A DNA stretch of 64,000 nt from Paenibacillus pasadenensis DSM 19293 (GTDB lineage: Bacteria; Bacillota; Bacilli; Paenibacillales; Paenibacillaceae). Positions 20,032 to 29,403 of this stretch are shown in pieces; within the stretch, counting starts at the first letter, position 1; each line of letters opens with the position of its first letter. The notes beneath the pieces are model-generated. The model saw nothing but the letters and a program-made list of their open reading frames with translations. It ran no database searches and had not been told where the DNA came from. The translations under genes and the position numbers were made by a program. Location: NCBI RefSeq assembly GCF_000422485.1, contig NZ_AULW01000016.1:1-64000 (forward strand). Direction: 5' to 3'.

Positions 20032-21399
20032 ATGCATATTGTTGTGGTCGGCCTGAACTACCGTACCGCGCCGGTCGAAGTCCGCGAGAAGTTCGCGATC
20101 TCGGACTCCGACCTTCCTCGTGCGGTAGAGGCGCTGAAGGCGACCTCCAGCATCCTTGAATGTGTCATTGTCGCGACCTGCAACCGCACCGAGCTGTATG
20201 CCGTCGTCGATCGGCATCAGCTGTGCGCCTATCATATCCGCTCCTTCATGGAGCAGTGGTTCCATCTGCCGAGAGAATCGTTCACGAACCATCTCTATAT
20301 GCATGAGGACGACCGTGCGATCCGCCATCTGATGCGCGTGACGAGCGGCCTCGACTCGATGGTCATCGGCGAGACCCAGATCCTCGGCCAGGTGCGCAGC
20401 GCGTGGCTGCTGTCCCAGCAGAAGCGGGCGACCGGCACGATCTTCAACATGCTGTTCAAGCAGGCGGTGACGATGGCCAAGGCGGCCCACTCGGAGACGT
20501 CGATCGGCGAGTCGGCCGTGTCGGTCAGCTATGCGGCCGTCGAGCTCGGCAAGCGCATCTTCGGCCAGTTCAACCGCAAGACGGTCATGATCATCGGCGC
20601 GGGCAAGATGAGCGAGCTGACGGCCAAGCACCTGTATGCCAACGGCGCGGACCGGGTGCTTGTCGTCAACCGCACGTTCGAGCGCGCGGCCGAGCTGGCC
20701 GCCAAGTTCAACGGCATTCCCTGCTCGATGGACGAGGCGGTGCGCCGTCTCCATGAGGCCGATATCGTCATCAGCTCGACCGGCTCGAGCGGCTATGTGC
20801 TGGCTCGGGACGTCGTCGTCGCCGCGATGCAGCGCCGTCGCTCCAAGCCGATGTTCATGATCGACATCGCCGTTCCGCGGGATCTGGATCCGGCCATCGC
20901 CTCGGTCGACAATGTCTTCCTGTATGATATTGACGACCTGGAGGGGATCGTGGAGATGAACCTGGAGCATCGCCGTCAAGAGGCGGAGAAGATCGAGACG
21001 ATGATCGCTTCGACGATGGACGAGTTCCACCAGTGGTATCGGACGCTTGGCGTCGTGCCGCTGATCCGGTCGTTGCAGGAAAAAGCCGACGACATCCATC
21101 GCCAGACGATGGACAGCCTTGCCAAGAAGCTGCCCGATCTGGACGAGCGCGAGCTCAAGGTCATCCAGAAGCTGACCAAAAGCATGTTGAACCAGATGAT
21201 GCAGGATCCGATCCATGGCATCAAGGAGCTCGCCGGGGAGCGGAAGGCGGACGACGCGATGGAGCTGTTCGCGAAGCTTTTCGACCTCAAGGATCAAGAG
21301 CCGGAGCCGGAAGGCGGAGCCAAGGGGAAAGTCCTAGCCGACAAAACGACGGCGGCCCGTTCCCAAGCCGCTTCTCCGCTTGCGATTGTCGCGCCCTGA
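20032..21399 (+). CDS. hemA: Glutamyl-tRNA reductase
   Basis: HemA reduces glutamyl-tRNA to glutamate-1-semialdehyde, the first committed step of the C5 route to tetrapyrroles. The 455-residue protein has the catalytic Cys50 in ATCNRTELYAV, an NADPH-binding domain (VMIIGAGKMSELTAKHL) and a C-terminal dimerisation helix. GAGGCGGTGAT precedes the ATG. It leads a seven-gene operon ending in hemL. The last 30 residues are a Lys/Ala-rich extension. Confidence 0.97.
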   Translation: MHIVVVGLNYRTAPVEVREKFAISDSDLPRAVEALKATSSILECVIVATCNRTELYAVVDRHQLCAYHIRSFMEQWFHLPRESFTNHLYMHEDDRAIRHLMRVTSGLDSMVIGETQILGQVRSAWLLSQQKRATGTIFNMLFKQAVTMAKAAHSETSIGESAVSVSYAAVELGKRIFGQFNRKTVMIIGAGKMSELTAKHLYANGADRVLVVNRTFERAAELAAKFNGIPCSMDEAVRRLHEADIVISSTGSSGYVLARDVVVAAMQRRRSKPMFMIDIAVPRDLDPAIASVDNVFLYDIDDLEGIVEMNLEHRRQEAEKIETMIASTMDEFHQWYRTLGVVPLIRSLQEKADDIHRQTMDSLAKKLPDLDERELKVIQKLTKSMLNQMMQDPIHGIKELAGERKADDAMELFAKLFDLKDQEPEPEGGAKGKVLADKTTAARSQAASPLAIVAP

Positions 21400-21459
21400 C
21401 CGATCCGCAGCCGCCGTGCGGCCTCGCCTATGCAGGAATAGGACAGGAGGGCGCCATGT

Positions 21460-22278
21460 ATGGGTACGTACTGGTTTTACGATAGCCTGTTGTATATATA
21501 CGCCCTGAGCCTTCTGTTTTACTTCTCCGACTTCGTGGATTCGAACCGGAGGGCGAAGCGGATGGGCGCAGGGCTGCTTGTGTTCGTCTGGGTGCTGATC
21601 ACCGGGGTCGTGCTGTACCGGATCTGGGCGCATATGGACATGACGCTGTTTTCCCGGTTTGAATATTGGCTCGGCGTTTCCTGGCTGCTGCTGACGGCCT
21701 CGCTCGTCATCAGCCGCTTCTTCCGAATTGAATTCATCGTTTTTCTCGTCAATCTGATCGCTTTCAGCGTGCTCGCGCTCAACCTGTTCAGCGACCCGAG
21801 CGCGGAAATTCCGCTCGCCCCGTGGAAGCTCGCCCAGGAGCTGCTCATCCTGCATATCAGCCTCGTGCTCTGCGCGTTCTCGCTGCTGGCGATCTCCGCC
21901 GTATTCGCCGGAATGTACCTGTTCCTGCACGGCAGGCTCAAAACCCGGCGCTGGAGCCGCGGCGTGGCGCGGCTGCCGAGCCTGGAGCAGCTGGATCGGT
22001 TCTCGTATCGGCTCGTGCTGTTCGGCGTGCCGCTGCTGGCGCTGTCGCTTTCGGTCGCGGTCGTCTCGGTCGTCGTCGAAGGCCGCCTCGGCTATCTGCT
22101 CGACTGGAAGGTCGTGAGCTCGTTCGCCGCGCTCGGGCTGTACGCCTATGACCTGTTCCGGTGGGCGGTCAAGCGCAGGCCGGCGCTGCAGAGCGCGCGC
22201 TGGAACCTGATCTGCTTCGCGATGCTCGTCCTCAATACGCTCATCAATCCCGCATCCAACTTCCATCGCTGGTCCTGA
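21460..22278 (+). CDS. hemX: HemX, CcsA-like membrane protein of the hem operon
   Basis: This 272-residue integral membrane protein has about eight hydrophobic helices and belongs to the CcsA/ResC cytochrome c assembly family. In B. subtilis HemX lowers the level of HemA. AGGAGG lies nine bases before the ATG at 21460; an overlapping ATG at 21456 in another frame reaches a stop after nine codons. Its place directly after hemA fits. Confidence 0.9.
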   Translation: MGTYWFYDSLLYIYALSLLFYFSDFVDSNRRAKRMGAGLLVFVWVLITGVVLYRIWAHMDMTLFSRFEYWLGVSWLLLTASLVISRFFRIEFIVFLVNLIAFSVLALNLFSDPSAEIPLAPWKLAQELLILHISLVLCAFSLLAISAVFAGMYLFLHGRLKTRRWSRGVARLPSLEQLDRFSYRLVLFGVPLLALSLSVAVVSVVVEGRLGYLLDWKVVSSFAALGLYAYDLFRWAVKRRPALQSARWNLICFAMLVLNTLINPASNFHRWS

Positions 22279-22312
22279 GCCGGACCGGCCGACCCCGAGG
22301 AGGCTCCCTGGG

Positions 22313-22987
22313 ATGACCGCATACCCCGCCATGCTGCGGCTGTCCGGCCGCCGCTGCCTGATCGTCGGCGGCGGCCCGGTCGCTCAAAGAAAAGCCGCCG
22401 GACTGCTCGCCGGCGGCGCCGACCGGCTGGAGCTGGTCGGCCTCTCCTTTACGCCCGGCTTGCTGGAGCTGGCCGGTCAGGGGCGGCTTCAGCTCCATGC
22501 GCGCGAATATCGCAGCTCGGATCTAGACGGGGCTTTCCTCGTCGTCGCGGCAACGGACGATCCTGCGCTCAACGCGCGAATCGGACGCGAGGCCGAGCGG
22601 CAGGGCCGGCTGTTCAACGATGCTTCCGGCTCGTGGCCAAGCAGCTTCGAGACGGCCGCGGCGGTCCGCGACGGAGCGGTTTTGCTCGCGGTGCATGCCG
22701 GCGGCGAGGCGCCGGCGCTGGCCGCCGTGCTGCATTCCGAGCTGGAGCGGCGGTACGGCGGCGGGCGTTACGCCGAGGCGGCGCGCCGCATGGGCGAGCT
22801 GCGGCGGCGATTGCTGGAGCAGGAGCCGGATGCCGACGTCCGCCGGGAGCGGCTGCGGCGCGAGGCTGTCCGCCTGGCCGCCTGGGCTGCCGGCGAGCAC
22901 GGGCCTGGCGGCAGTGCCGACGGACGCGAGGAGGCGCCCGGGGCGAAGCGGACGGAGGGCAAGGACGACAGGCAGCAGTCTACATAA
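22313..22987 (+). CDS. Precorrin-2 dehydrogenase (NAD-binding, siroheme branch)
   Basis: The 224-residue protein has an N-terminal Rossmann fold (GRRCLIVGGGPVAQRKAAGLL) and a NDASGSWPSSFETAA-type segment (NDA-x-SF region), as in B. subtilis YlnF and yeast Met8. It would oxidise precorrin-2 to sirohydrochlorin. The C-terminal 50 residues are Arg/Glu-rich and low in complexity. Together with the SUMT domain two genes downstream it gives a siroheme branch inside the heme operon. Whether it also chelates iron, as Met8 does, is unknown. Confidence 0.88.
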   Translation: MTAYPAMLRLSGRRCLIVGGGPVAQRKAAGLLAGGADRLELVGLSFTPGLLELAGQGRLQLHAREYRSSDLDGAFLVVAATDDPALNARIGREAERQGRLFNDASGSWPSSFETAAAVRDGAVLLAVHAGGEAPALAAVLHSELERRYGGGRYAEAARRMGELRRRLLEQEPDADVRRERLRREAVRLAAWAAGEHGPGGSADGREEAPGAKRTEGKDDRQQST

Positions 22988-22999
22988 GGAGGAACTCCC

Positions 23000-23962
23000 A
23001 TGCAGCAACTATCCAGAGAAGCGCGGACGATCGTCGTCGGCACGCGCCAGAGCGCGCTGGCGCTGACCCAGACGGGCCATGTCATCGAGGCGCTCCGCCA
23101 GATCAGCGAAGCCCGCGGCTTCGGCTACGAATTCGAGATCCGCAAGATCGTCACCAAAGGCGACCGCATCCTTGACGTCACCTTGTCCAAGGTGGGCGGC
23201 AAAGGGCTGTTCGTGAAGGAGATCGAGCAGGCGCTGCTGGACGGAGAGATCGACCTGGCCGTCCACAGCATGAAGGACATGCCGTCCGAATTGCCGGAAG
23301 GGCTCATGAACGGAGCGGTGCCAAAGCGCGTCGATCCGCGCGACTGCGTCATTACCCGCGGCGGCGTCCCGCTGTCGGAGCTTCCTCGCGGAGCTGCGAT
23401 CGGCACGAGCAGCCTGCGCCGCGCGAGCCAGCTCAAGGCGTACCGGCCCGACTTCGAGATCCGCTCGATCCGGGGCAACATCGACTCGCGCATCCGCAAG
23501 CTGGAGACCGACGGACTGGATGCGATCGTGCTGGCGACGGCGGGCCTGCTGCGCATGGGCTGGGAAGACCGCATCAGCTCTCCCGTCGATCCCGACATCT
23601 GCCTGCCGGCCGTCGGCCAGGGAGCGCTCGGCATCGAGTGCCGCGAGAGCGACGCCGGCGTGCGCGAGCTGCTCGCGCTGCTTGACGATGCCGATACGGC
23701 GCTGGCGGTCGCGGCCGAGCGCACGTTCCTCGGCGCGCTGAACGGCGGCTGCCAGATTCCGATCGGCGCCCATGCCGTCATCACGAGCCGTACGGAGCAA
23801 GGACCGGAGCTGACGCTGACCGGCATGGTCGGCTCGGCGGACGGCGCGACGATCCTCAAGGAGATCCGCAAGGGCACGGATCCGCAGGCGCTCGGCCTCG
23901 AGGTGGCGCAGGCGTTGCGCGACCAGGGCGCGGACCGCATTCTCGCGGAGCTCGGAAGCTGA
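23000..23962 (+). CDS. hemC: Hydroxymethylbilane synthase (porphobilinogen deaminase)
   Basis: HemC joins four porphobilinogens into hydroxymethylbilane. The 320-residue protein carries the dipyrromethane cofactor on Cys251 (LNGGCQIPIGAHA). TRQSALALTQT and the DLAVHSMKDMP motif are characteristic. AAGGAGG precedes the ATG. Its stop is one base from the next start. Confidence 0.97.
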   Translation: MQQLSREARTIVVGTRQSALALTQTGHVIEALRQISEARGFGYEFEIRKIVTKGDRILDVTLSKVGGKGLFVKEIEQALLDGEIDLAVHSMKDMPSELPEGLMNGAVPKRVDPRDCVITRGGVPLSELPRGAAIGTSSLRRASQLKAYRPDFEIRSIRGNIDSRIRKLETDGLDAIVLATAGLLRMGWEDRISSPVDPDICLPAVGQGALGIECRESDAGVRELLALLDDADTALAVAAERTFLGALNGGCQIPIGAHAVITSRTEQGPELTLTGMVGSADGATILKEIRKGTDPQALGLEVAQALRDQGADRILAELGS

Positions 23963-23963
23963 C

Positions 23964-25541
23964 ATGACCGCCAAGGGGATCGTTTATCTGGTGGGCGCCG
24001 GGCCGGGAGACCCGAAGCTCATCACCGTGCGGGGGCTGGAGCTGCTCTCGCGCAGCGACGTCGTCGTTTATGACCGGCTGGCCAGCCCGCGCCTGCTGCG
24101 CCAGCTGAAGCCCGGCGCCGAGACCATCTATGTCGGCAAGCTGCCGGATCGCCACACGATGAAGCAGGAGGAGATCAACCGCCTGCTCGTCGACCTCGCC
24201 CTCCAAGGCAAGACCGTCACCCGGCTCAAGGGCGGCGACCCGACGATTTTCGGCCGCGTCGGCGAGGAGGCGGGGCTGCTCGCCGAGCACGGCATCGAGT
24301 TCGAGATCGTGCCGGGCATCACGTCGGCGATCGCAGTCCCTGCGTATGCCGGCATTCCGGTGACGCATCGCGACCACGCGTCCTCGTTTTCCGTCATCAC
24401 GGGCCACGAGAGCCCCGACAAGCTTGACCAGTCGATCGACTGGGAAAAGGTGACGAACGCCACCGGCACGCTGTTGTTCCTGATGGGCGTGGCCAAGATC
24501 GGCTACATCGCCGCGCAGCTGATCAAGCATGGCCGTCCGGACTCGACGCCGGTCGCGCTCGTCCGCTGGGGCACGCGGCCGGAGCAGCGGACGCTGACCG
24601 GCACGCTCGGCGACATCGAGGCCAAGGTCGAGGAGGCCGGCTTCAAGCCGCCGGCCGTCATCGTCGTCGGCGAGGTCGTCCGCCAGCGGGAGGCGCTGCA
24701 GTGGTACGAGCGCAAGCCGCTGTTCGGCTGCCGCGTGCTCGTCACCCGCGCGCGCGAGCAGGCGAGCGGTCTGTCCGAGCTCATCGAAGAGATGGGCGGG
24801 GAGCCGTGCGAGTATCCCGTCATCGAGACGGTGCCGGTCGAAGGAGCGGCTGCGGACGCGGAGCTCGCGGCCGCGCTGGACGCCGCCGCGACGTACGATT
24901 GGCTGTTTTTCACGAGCGTCAACGGCGTGGAGCATTTCTTCCGCCGTCTGCGCGGCGCCGGAGGCGACATCCGCCGGTTCCATCGGGCGCGCATCGCCGC
25001 CGTCGGGCCTAAGACCAAGTCGGTGCTCGAAGCCCGCGGCCTGCAGGCCGAGGCGCTGCCGATGGAGTTCCAGGCCGAGGGCATGCTGGACCATCTGTCC
25101 GGCCTGATCGAGGCCGGGCAGCGCGCTCTGGTCGTGCGCGGAACGCTGGCGCGCGATACGCTGCCGCTCGACCTGGAGCGCCGCGGCTTGCTGACCGATC
25201 GGCTTACCGTTTACGATACGGTGCTGCCCGAGCGGCAGGACGAGTACGCGCTCGAATGCCTGCGCGACGGCCGCGTGCAGGCGGTCACGTTCACGAGCTC
25301 GTCGACCGTAACCAATCTGCTGACGATGCTGCGCCGCGCCGGCGAGGACGATCCGCTGCGGCTGCTGGCCGGCTGCGAGATCGCCTGCATCGGGCCGGTG
25401 ACGGCCCGCTCCGCCCGCGAGGCGGGACTTGAGCCGACCGTGCTGCCCGAGGCGGCGACGATCGAGTCGCTCGCAACCGCGCTCGCCGCCAGGATGGCGG
25501 AGCGGCGTCTGTCCGCGTCTGCCGGCGATGCGCCGGCCTAA
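23964..25541 (+). CDS. Fusion: uroporphyrinogen-III C-methyltransferase / uroporphyrinogen-III synthase
   Basis: The 525-residue protein joins two enzymes. Residues 1 to about 250 are a SUMT/CobA domain ([38 protein letters not shown]). Residues about 255-515 are a HemD domain ([42 protein letters not shown]). It therefore closes the tetrapyrrole ring and also methylates the product to precorrin-2, the branch point to siroheme. In B. subtilis HemD is a separate protein. The fusion is consistent with the precorrin-2 dehydrogenase upstream. Confidence 0.94.
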   Translation: MTAKGIVYLVGAGPGDPKLITVRGLELLSRSDVVVYDRLASPRLLRQLKPGAETIYVGKLPDRHTMKQEEINRLLVDLALQGKTVTRLKGGDPTIFGRVGEEAGLLAEHGIEFEIVPGITSAIAVPAYAGIPVTHRDHASSFSVITGHESPDKLDQSIDWEKVTNATGTLLFLMGVAKIGYIAAQLIKHGRPDSTPVALVRWGTRPEQRTLTGTLGDIEAKVEEAGFKPPAVIVVGEVVRQREALQWYERKPLFGCRVLVTRAREQASGLSELIEEMGGEPCEYPVIETVPVEGAAADAELAAALDAAATYDWLFFTSVNGVEHFFRRLRGAGGDIRRFHRARIAAVGPKTKSVLEARGLQAEALPMEFQAEGMLDHLSGLIEAGQRALVVRGTLARDTLPLDLERRGLLTDRLTVYDTVLPERQDEYALECLRDGRVQAVTFTSSSTVTNLLTMLRRAGEDDPLRLLAGCEIACIGPVTARSAREAGLEPTVLPEAATIESLATALAARMAERRLSASAGDAPA

Positions 25542-25552
25542 GCGTCTTGCCC

Positions 25553-25584
25553 GAGCGGCGGCGGCATCCGGCCCCGCCGCTCCT
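25553..25584. repeat. GC-rich hairpin after the SUMT-HemD gene
   Basis: GAGCGGCGG pairs with CCGCCGCTC. A T-run follows only about 20 bases later, so it is not a classical terminator, and hemB downstream probably remains in the operon. Confidence 0.4.
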
Positions 25585-25665
25585 GCGTTTCTTGCTATTT
25601 TTTTCGAGTCGAATGACCAGACCGTACGACCGAACGAACGAATTCTAAAGGAGGCCCATCCCGCC

Positions 25666-26667
25666 ATGACCCATCCCATAGTCCGACACCGCCGCCTGCG
25701 CCGCACATCCGCGCTGCGCTCGATGGTCCGCGAGACGCTGCTGACGCCAAGCGACTTCATCTATCCGGTGTACGTCGTGCACGGCGAGAACAAGGTGGAG
25801 GAGATCTCCTCCATGCCGGGCGTATTCCGCTATTCGCTGGACCGCCTGGAGGCGGAGATCCGCGACATCGCAGCGCACGGCATTCCGTCGATCATGCTGT
25901 TCGGCATCCCGGAGAGCAAGGATGAAGCCGGCAGCTCGGCCTACGACGCGAACGGCATCGTGCAGCAAGCGACGCGCCTCATCAAGCAGTGGGCGCCGGA
26001 GCTGGTCGTCATGGCCGATACCTGCCTCTGCCAATTCACCGATCACGGACACTGCGGCGTCGTGCATCAGCATCCGCGCACGGGCGAGGTCGAGGTGGAC
26101 AACGATCCGTCGCTCGAGCTGCTTGTGCGCGCGGCCGTCTCCCAAGCGGAGGCGGGAGCGGACGTGATCGCTCCTTCCAACATGATGGACGGCTTCGTCG
26201 GCGCGATCCGAGCCGGCCTCGACGAGGCGGGCCATGCCGACATCCCGATTCTTTCCTACTCGGTCAAGTACGCCTCGGCCTACTACGGACCGTTTCGCGA
26301 AGCGGCGAATTCGGCGCCTCAGTACGGCGACCGCAAGGCGTATCAGATGGACCCGGCGAATATCCGCGAGGCGCTGCGCGAGGCGGACACGGACGTGGCG
26401 GAAGGCGCGGACATGCTGATGGTCAAGCCGGCGCTCGCCTATCTCGACGTCGTGCGCGCGCTCAAGGAGAACTTCGATCTGCCGCTCGTCGCCTACAACG
26501 TCAGCGGCGAGTATGCGATGGTCAAGGCCGCGGCCGCGAACGGCTGGGTCGACGAGCGCAAGATCGTGCTGGAGACGCTGCTCGGCATGAAGCGGGCCGG
26601 AGCCGATCTCATCATTACGTACCACGCCAAGGACGCGGCCCGGTGGCTGAAGGAGGAGCAGGCATGA
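25666..26667 (+). CDS. hemB: Delta-aminolevulinic acid dehydratase (porphobilinogen synthase)
   Basis: HemB condenses two 5-aminolevulinates to porphobilinogen. The 333-residue protein has a [14 protein letters not shown] metal-site cysteine cluster and the two active-site lysines in [15 protein letters not shown] and [10 protein letters not shown]. The frame is open upstream to 25429, but AAAGGAGG 11 bases before the ATG at 25666 and the family N-terminus ([12 protein letters not shown]) fix the start. It overlaps hemL in ATGA. Confidence 0.97.
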   Translation: MTHPIVRHRRLRRTSALRSMVRETLLTPSDFIYPVYVVHGENKVEEISSMPGVFRYSLDRLEAEIRDIAAHGIPSIMLFGIPESKDEAGSSAYDANGIVQQATRLIKQWAPELVVMADTCLCQFTDHGHCGVVHQHPRTGEVEVDNDPSLELLVRAAVSQAEAGADVIAPSNMMDGFVGAIRAGLDEAGHADIPILSYSVKYASAYYGPFREAANSAPQYGDRKAYQMDPANIREALREADTDVAEGADMLMVKPALAYLDVVRALKENFDLPLVAYNVSGEYAMVKAAAANGWVDERKIVLETLLGMKRAGADLIITYHAKDAARWLKEEQA

Positions 26668-27983
26668 CAAGCGGACAAGAACAGGCAGGCGGATTCGGAC
26701 GGAAGGACGACACGCGCTCGCGCGCGGCATTCGAGGAAGCGAAGCGCTTCATCCCGGGGGGCGTCAACAGCCCCGTGCGCGCGTTCAAGTCGGTCGGGCT
26801 GACGCCGGCCTACATGGAGCGCGGCGAAGGCGCGGTCGTCTACGATCTCGACGGCAACAAGTACATCGACTACATCGGCTCCTGGGGGCCGCTCATCCTC
26901 GGCCACGCGCATCCCGAGGTGATTGAGGCGATCAAGTCCACGGCGGAGAAAGGCACGAGCTTCGGCGCGCCGACGCTGCTGGAGACGGAGATGGCCAAGC
27001 TGGTGTGCGAGCGCGTGCCTTCCTGCGACATCGTGCGCATGGTCAACAGCGGCACCGAGGCGACGATGAGCGCGCTGCGCCTCGCCCGCGGCTATACGGG
27101 CCGCAGCAAGATCCTCAAGTTCGAGGGCTCGTACCACGGCCATGCGGACAGCCTGCTCATCAAGGCCGGATCGGGCGTCGCGACGCTCGGCCTGCCGGAC
27201 AGCCCGGGCGTGCCGGAGTCGACCGCCTCGCATACGATCACCGTTCCCTACAACGACCTCGCGTCCGTCCGTCTCGCCTTCGAGAAGTTCGGCGAGGAGA
27301 TCGCCTGCGTCATCGTCGAGCCGATCGCCGGCAACATGGGCGTCGTGCCTCCGCTGCCGGGCTTCCTGCAAGGGCTGCGCGACGTGACGAGCGAATACGG
27401 CAGCCTGCTCATCTTCGACGAGGTGATGACCGGCTTCCGCGTCCACTACAACTGCGCGCAAGGGCTGTACGGCATCACCCCGGACCTGACCTGCCTCGGC
27501 AAAGTCATCGGCGGCGGCCTGCCGGTCGGCGCCTACGGCGGACGCCGCGACCTCATGGAGCGGATGGCTCCGGCGGGGCCGATCTATCAGGCCGGCACGC
27601 TGTCGGGCAATCCGCTGGCGATGGCGGCGGGCTTCACGACGCTCAGCCTGCTGACGCCGCAAACCTACGAGCAGCTCGAGCGGCTGTCGCTGCGGCTGCA
27701 GGCGGGCTTCGAGGACAACGCCCGCGAGGCCGGCGTGCCGGTGACGATCAACCGCGTCGGCTCGATGGTAGGCCCGTTCTTCAACGAGCGGCATGTCGTC
27801 AACTTCGAGACGGCGCAGGCGAGCGACCTCGGCCGCTTCCGCGCCTACTTCGGCTCGATGCTCGAGCTCGGCGTGAGCGTCGCCCCGTCGCCGTTCGAAG
27901 GCATGTTCGTCTCCGCGGCGCATACGCCGGAGCTGATCGACCGCACGATCGAAGCGAACCGCGAAGCGCTGCGGCGGCTGTAA
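26664..27983 (+). CDS. hemL: Glutamate-1-semialdehyde 2,1-aminomutase
   Basis: HemL converts glutamate-1-semialdehyde to 5-aminolevulinate. The 439-residue class III aminotransferase-fold protein has the PLP-binding Lys280 in [14 protein letters not shown], the DEVMTGFR motif and [14 protein letters not shown] lies before the ATG, which overlaps the hemB stop. It completes the C5 pathway set in this operon. Confidence 0.97.
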   Translation: MTSGQEQAGGFGRKDDTRSRAAFEEAKRFIPGGVNSPVRAFKSVGLTPAYMERGEGAVVYDLDGNKYIDYIGSWGPLILGHAHPEVIEAIKSTAEKGTSFGAPTLLETEMAKLVCERVPSCDIVRMVNSGTEATMSALRLARGYTGRSKILKFEGSYHGHADSLLIKAGSGVATLGLPDSPGVPESTASHTITVPYNDLASVRLAFEKFGEEIACVIVEPIAGNMGVVPPLPGFLQGLRDVTSEYGSLLIFDEVMTGFRVHYNCAQGLYGITPDLTCLGKVIGGGLPVGAYGGRRDLMERMAPAGPIYQAGTLSGNPLAMAAGFTTLSLLTPQTYEQLERLSLRLQAGFEDNAREAGVPVTINRVGSMVGPFFNERHVVNFETAQASDLGRFRAYFGSMLELGVSVAPSPFEGMFVSAAHTPELIDRTIEANREALRRL

Positions 27984-27986
27984 GCG

Positions 27987-29234
27987 ATGGATCCGTCCGC
28001 GAGGGAGGCTGCGGCGGCCGGTTCGCGGCCTGACGCGCCTGAGGCGCCGAAGGCGAGTCCGCAGAGCTCCGCGCTGCTGCTGGACGCGGCGGAGCGGAGC
28101 GGCGAATGGCTGCGCGTGCCGCTCGGGCCGGGAGCGGAGCAGGCGAGGCTGAAGGCAGGCTCGCATCCCCATGAGGCGAGGCTGCGCTTGTTGGAGCTGA
28201 ACCTGTTTCCGGCGAAATGGCTCGGGCTGCTGCTGTCCACCGGCGGCATCCGCTGGAGCGGGGCGGCCGGCGCACGAAGCGAGGCGAGGAGCGGCAGCGG
28301 CGGGCCGGAAGGCGGGCTAGGCGCTGCTGAGGGCGGCTTGCCGGCGCTGGAGCTGCGGGCGTTCCCGGCGGCGGATGTCCTGGCTTCGCCGGAGCAGCGC
28401 GCGGCTCGAGAGCGGCTGGCCGGCTGGGGCGGCCGCTACCCGGACAGCTGGCCGCAGCCGCTGTACGAGGATGACTGGTGCCTCGTCCTGGACAAGCGGG
28501 CCGGCCTGCCGGTGCACGGCAGCGGCGCCGCGCCGTCCGCATCGCCCCGAGTGAGCGACGGACGGACGCAGAGCCGCTTCCGCGGCGCGGAGCGGACCGG
28601 GAAACAAGGCGGTCCGGCGTCCGGATTCGAGGAAAGCGTCGGCTCGCCTGCTACGCTCGACGAGGCGGCGCTCTGCCGCTGCTTGAGCCTGGGCGACCCG
28701 CTGCCGGTCCGCCATGTCCACCGTCTCGACGACGACACATCCGGTCCAGTGCTCTACGCCAAAAACGATCTCGCCCAGCAGACGCTCGACGCCGCCATGC
28801 GCGAAAAAGCGATCCGCCGCGTCTATTGGGCGATCGTCCGCGGAGTCCCGCGCCGCCGCGAGGGCGTCGTCGACGCTCCGATCGGCCGCGACCGCCATCA
28901 CGGCGCGCGCCGCCGCGTCTCGCCGACCGGCGACCATGCGCTTACCCGATACCGGGTGCTGGAGGCGTTCGGCGGCGAGGCGTCGCTGCTCGAGCTGGAG
29001 CTGGAGACCGGCCGTACGCATCAAATTCGGGTGCATATGAGCCATATCGGGCATCCGCTGCTCGGCGATGTCCTGTACGGCGGGGCTTCGCCGCTGCTGG
29101 GCCGCCAGGCGCTGCATGGCCGGCGGCTCGAGTTCCGGCATCCGTGGAGCGGACGCGAGCTGGCCGTCGACGATCCGCTGCCGGCGGATCTGGAGGCGCT
29201 GCTGGAGCGGCTGCGGCGGACAGCCGGGCGCTGA
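27987..29234 (+). CDS. RluA-family pseudouridine synthase with low-complexity inserts
   Basis: The protein (415 residues) converts uridine to pseudouridine in rRNA or tRNA. The catalytic motif HRLDDDTSG places the essential Asp at 248, and the C-terminal TGRTHQIRVHMSHIGHPLLGD motif is intact. Two Gly/Ala/Ser-rich stretches are unusual: about 93-118, and about 178-224 between the PVHG loop and HRLD. The second adds roughly 40 residues to the catalytic domain. It begins three bases after the hemL stop and is probably the last gene of the hem operon. The target site is unknown. Confidence 0.88.
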   Translation: MDPSAREAAAAGSRPDAPEAPKASPQSSALLLDAAERSGEWLRVPLGPGAEQARLKAGSHPHEARLRLLELNLFPAKWLGLLLSTGGIRWSGAAGARSEARSGSGGPEGGLGAAEGGLPALELRAFPAADVLASPEQRAARERLAGWGGRYPDSWPQPLYEDDWCLVLDKRAGLPVHGSGAAPSASPRVSDGRTQSRFRGAERTGKQGGPASGFEESVGSPATLDEAALCRCLSLGDPLPVRHVHRLDDDTSGPVLYAKNDLAQQTLDAAMREKAIRRVYWAIVRGVPRRREGVVDAPIGRDRHHGARRRVSPTGDHALTRYRVLEAFGGEASLLELELETGRTHQIRVHMSHIGHPLLGDVLYGGASPLLGRQALHGRRLEFRHPWSGRELAVDDPLPADLEALLERLRRTAGR

Positions 29235-29241
29235 GCCGGCG

Positions 29242-29304
29242 GCGCGCCTGTCTTTTCGGCGCGAATCGCGCATCCAGCCGCCGAGCGGGCCGAAACAGGC
29301 GCGC
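29242..29304. repeat. Long inverted repeat after the pseudouridine synthase gene
   Basis: GCGCGCCTG (29242-29250) pairs with CAGGCGCGC (29296-29304), with more pairing inside (TTCGGC with GCCGAA). No T-run follows. It may mark the operon end. Confidence 0.4.
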
Positions 29305-29318
29305 GTCCGGTCAAAGTA

Positions 29319-29349
29319 GTCATGCTCCCGACTCCCTGCCCATATAGAT
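29319..29349 (+). promoter_or_regulatory. Candidate sigma-E promoter of spoVID
   Basis: GTCATGCT (-35-like, 29319-29326) is followed 16 bases after its ATG triplet by CATATAGAT (29341-29349). This resembles the sigma-E pattern (-35 around ATA, 16-18 bases, CATAnnnT). B. subtilis spoVID is sigma-E-dependent, and the same 16-base geometry occurs upstream of spoIVFA. Confidence 0.45.
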
Positions 29350-29403
29350 GGTAAGGAGCAAATCGCATGCCCAAGCACCATCATGGGGAAGGGAGGCTTT
29401 AGC

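Noticed and set aside
25989-26663. Long N-terminal extension of hemL
   Set aside because: The frame is open through hemB in another frame, but the ATG at 26664 with AGGAGG and the family N-terminus fix the start.
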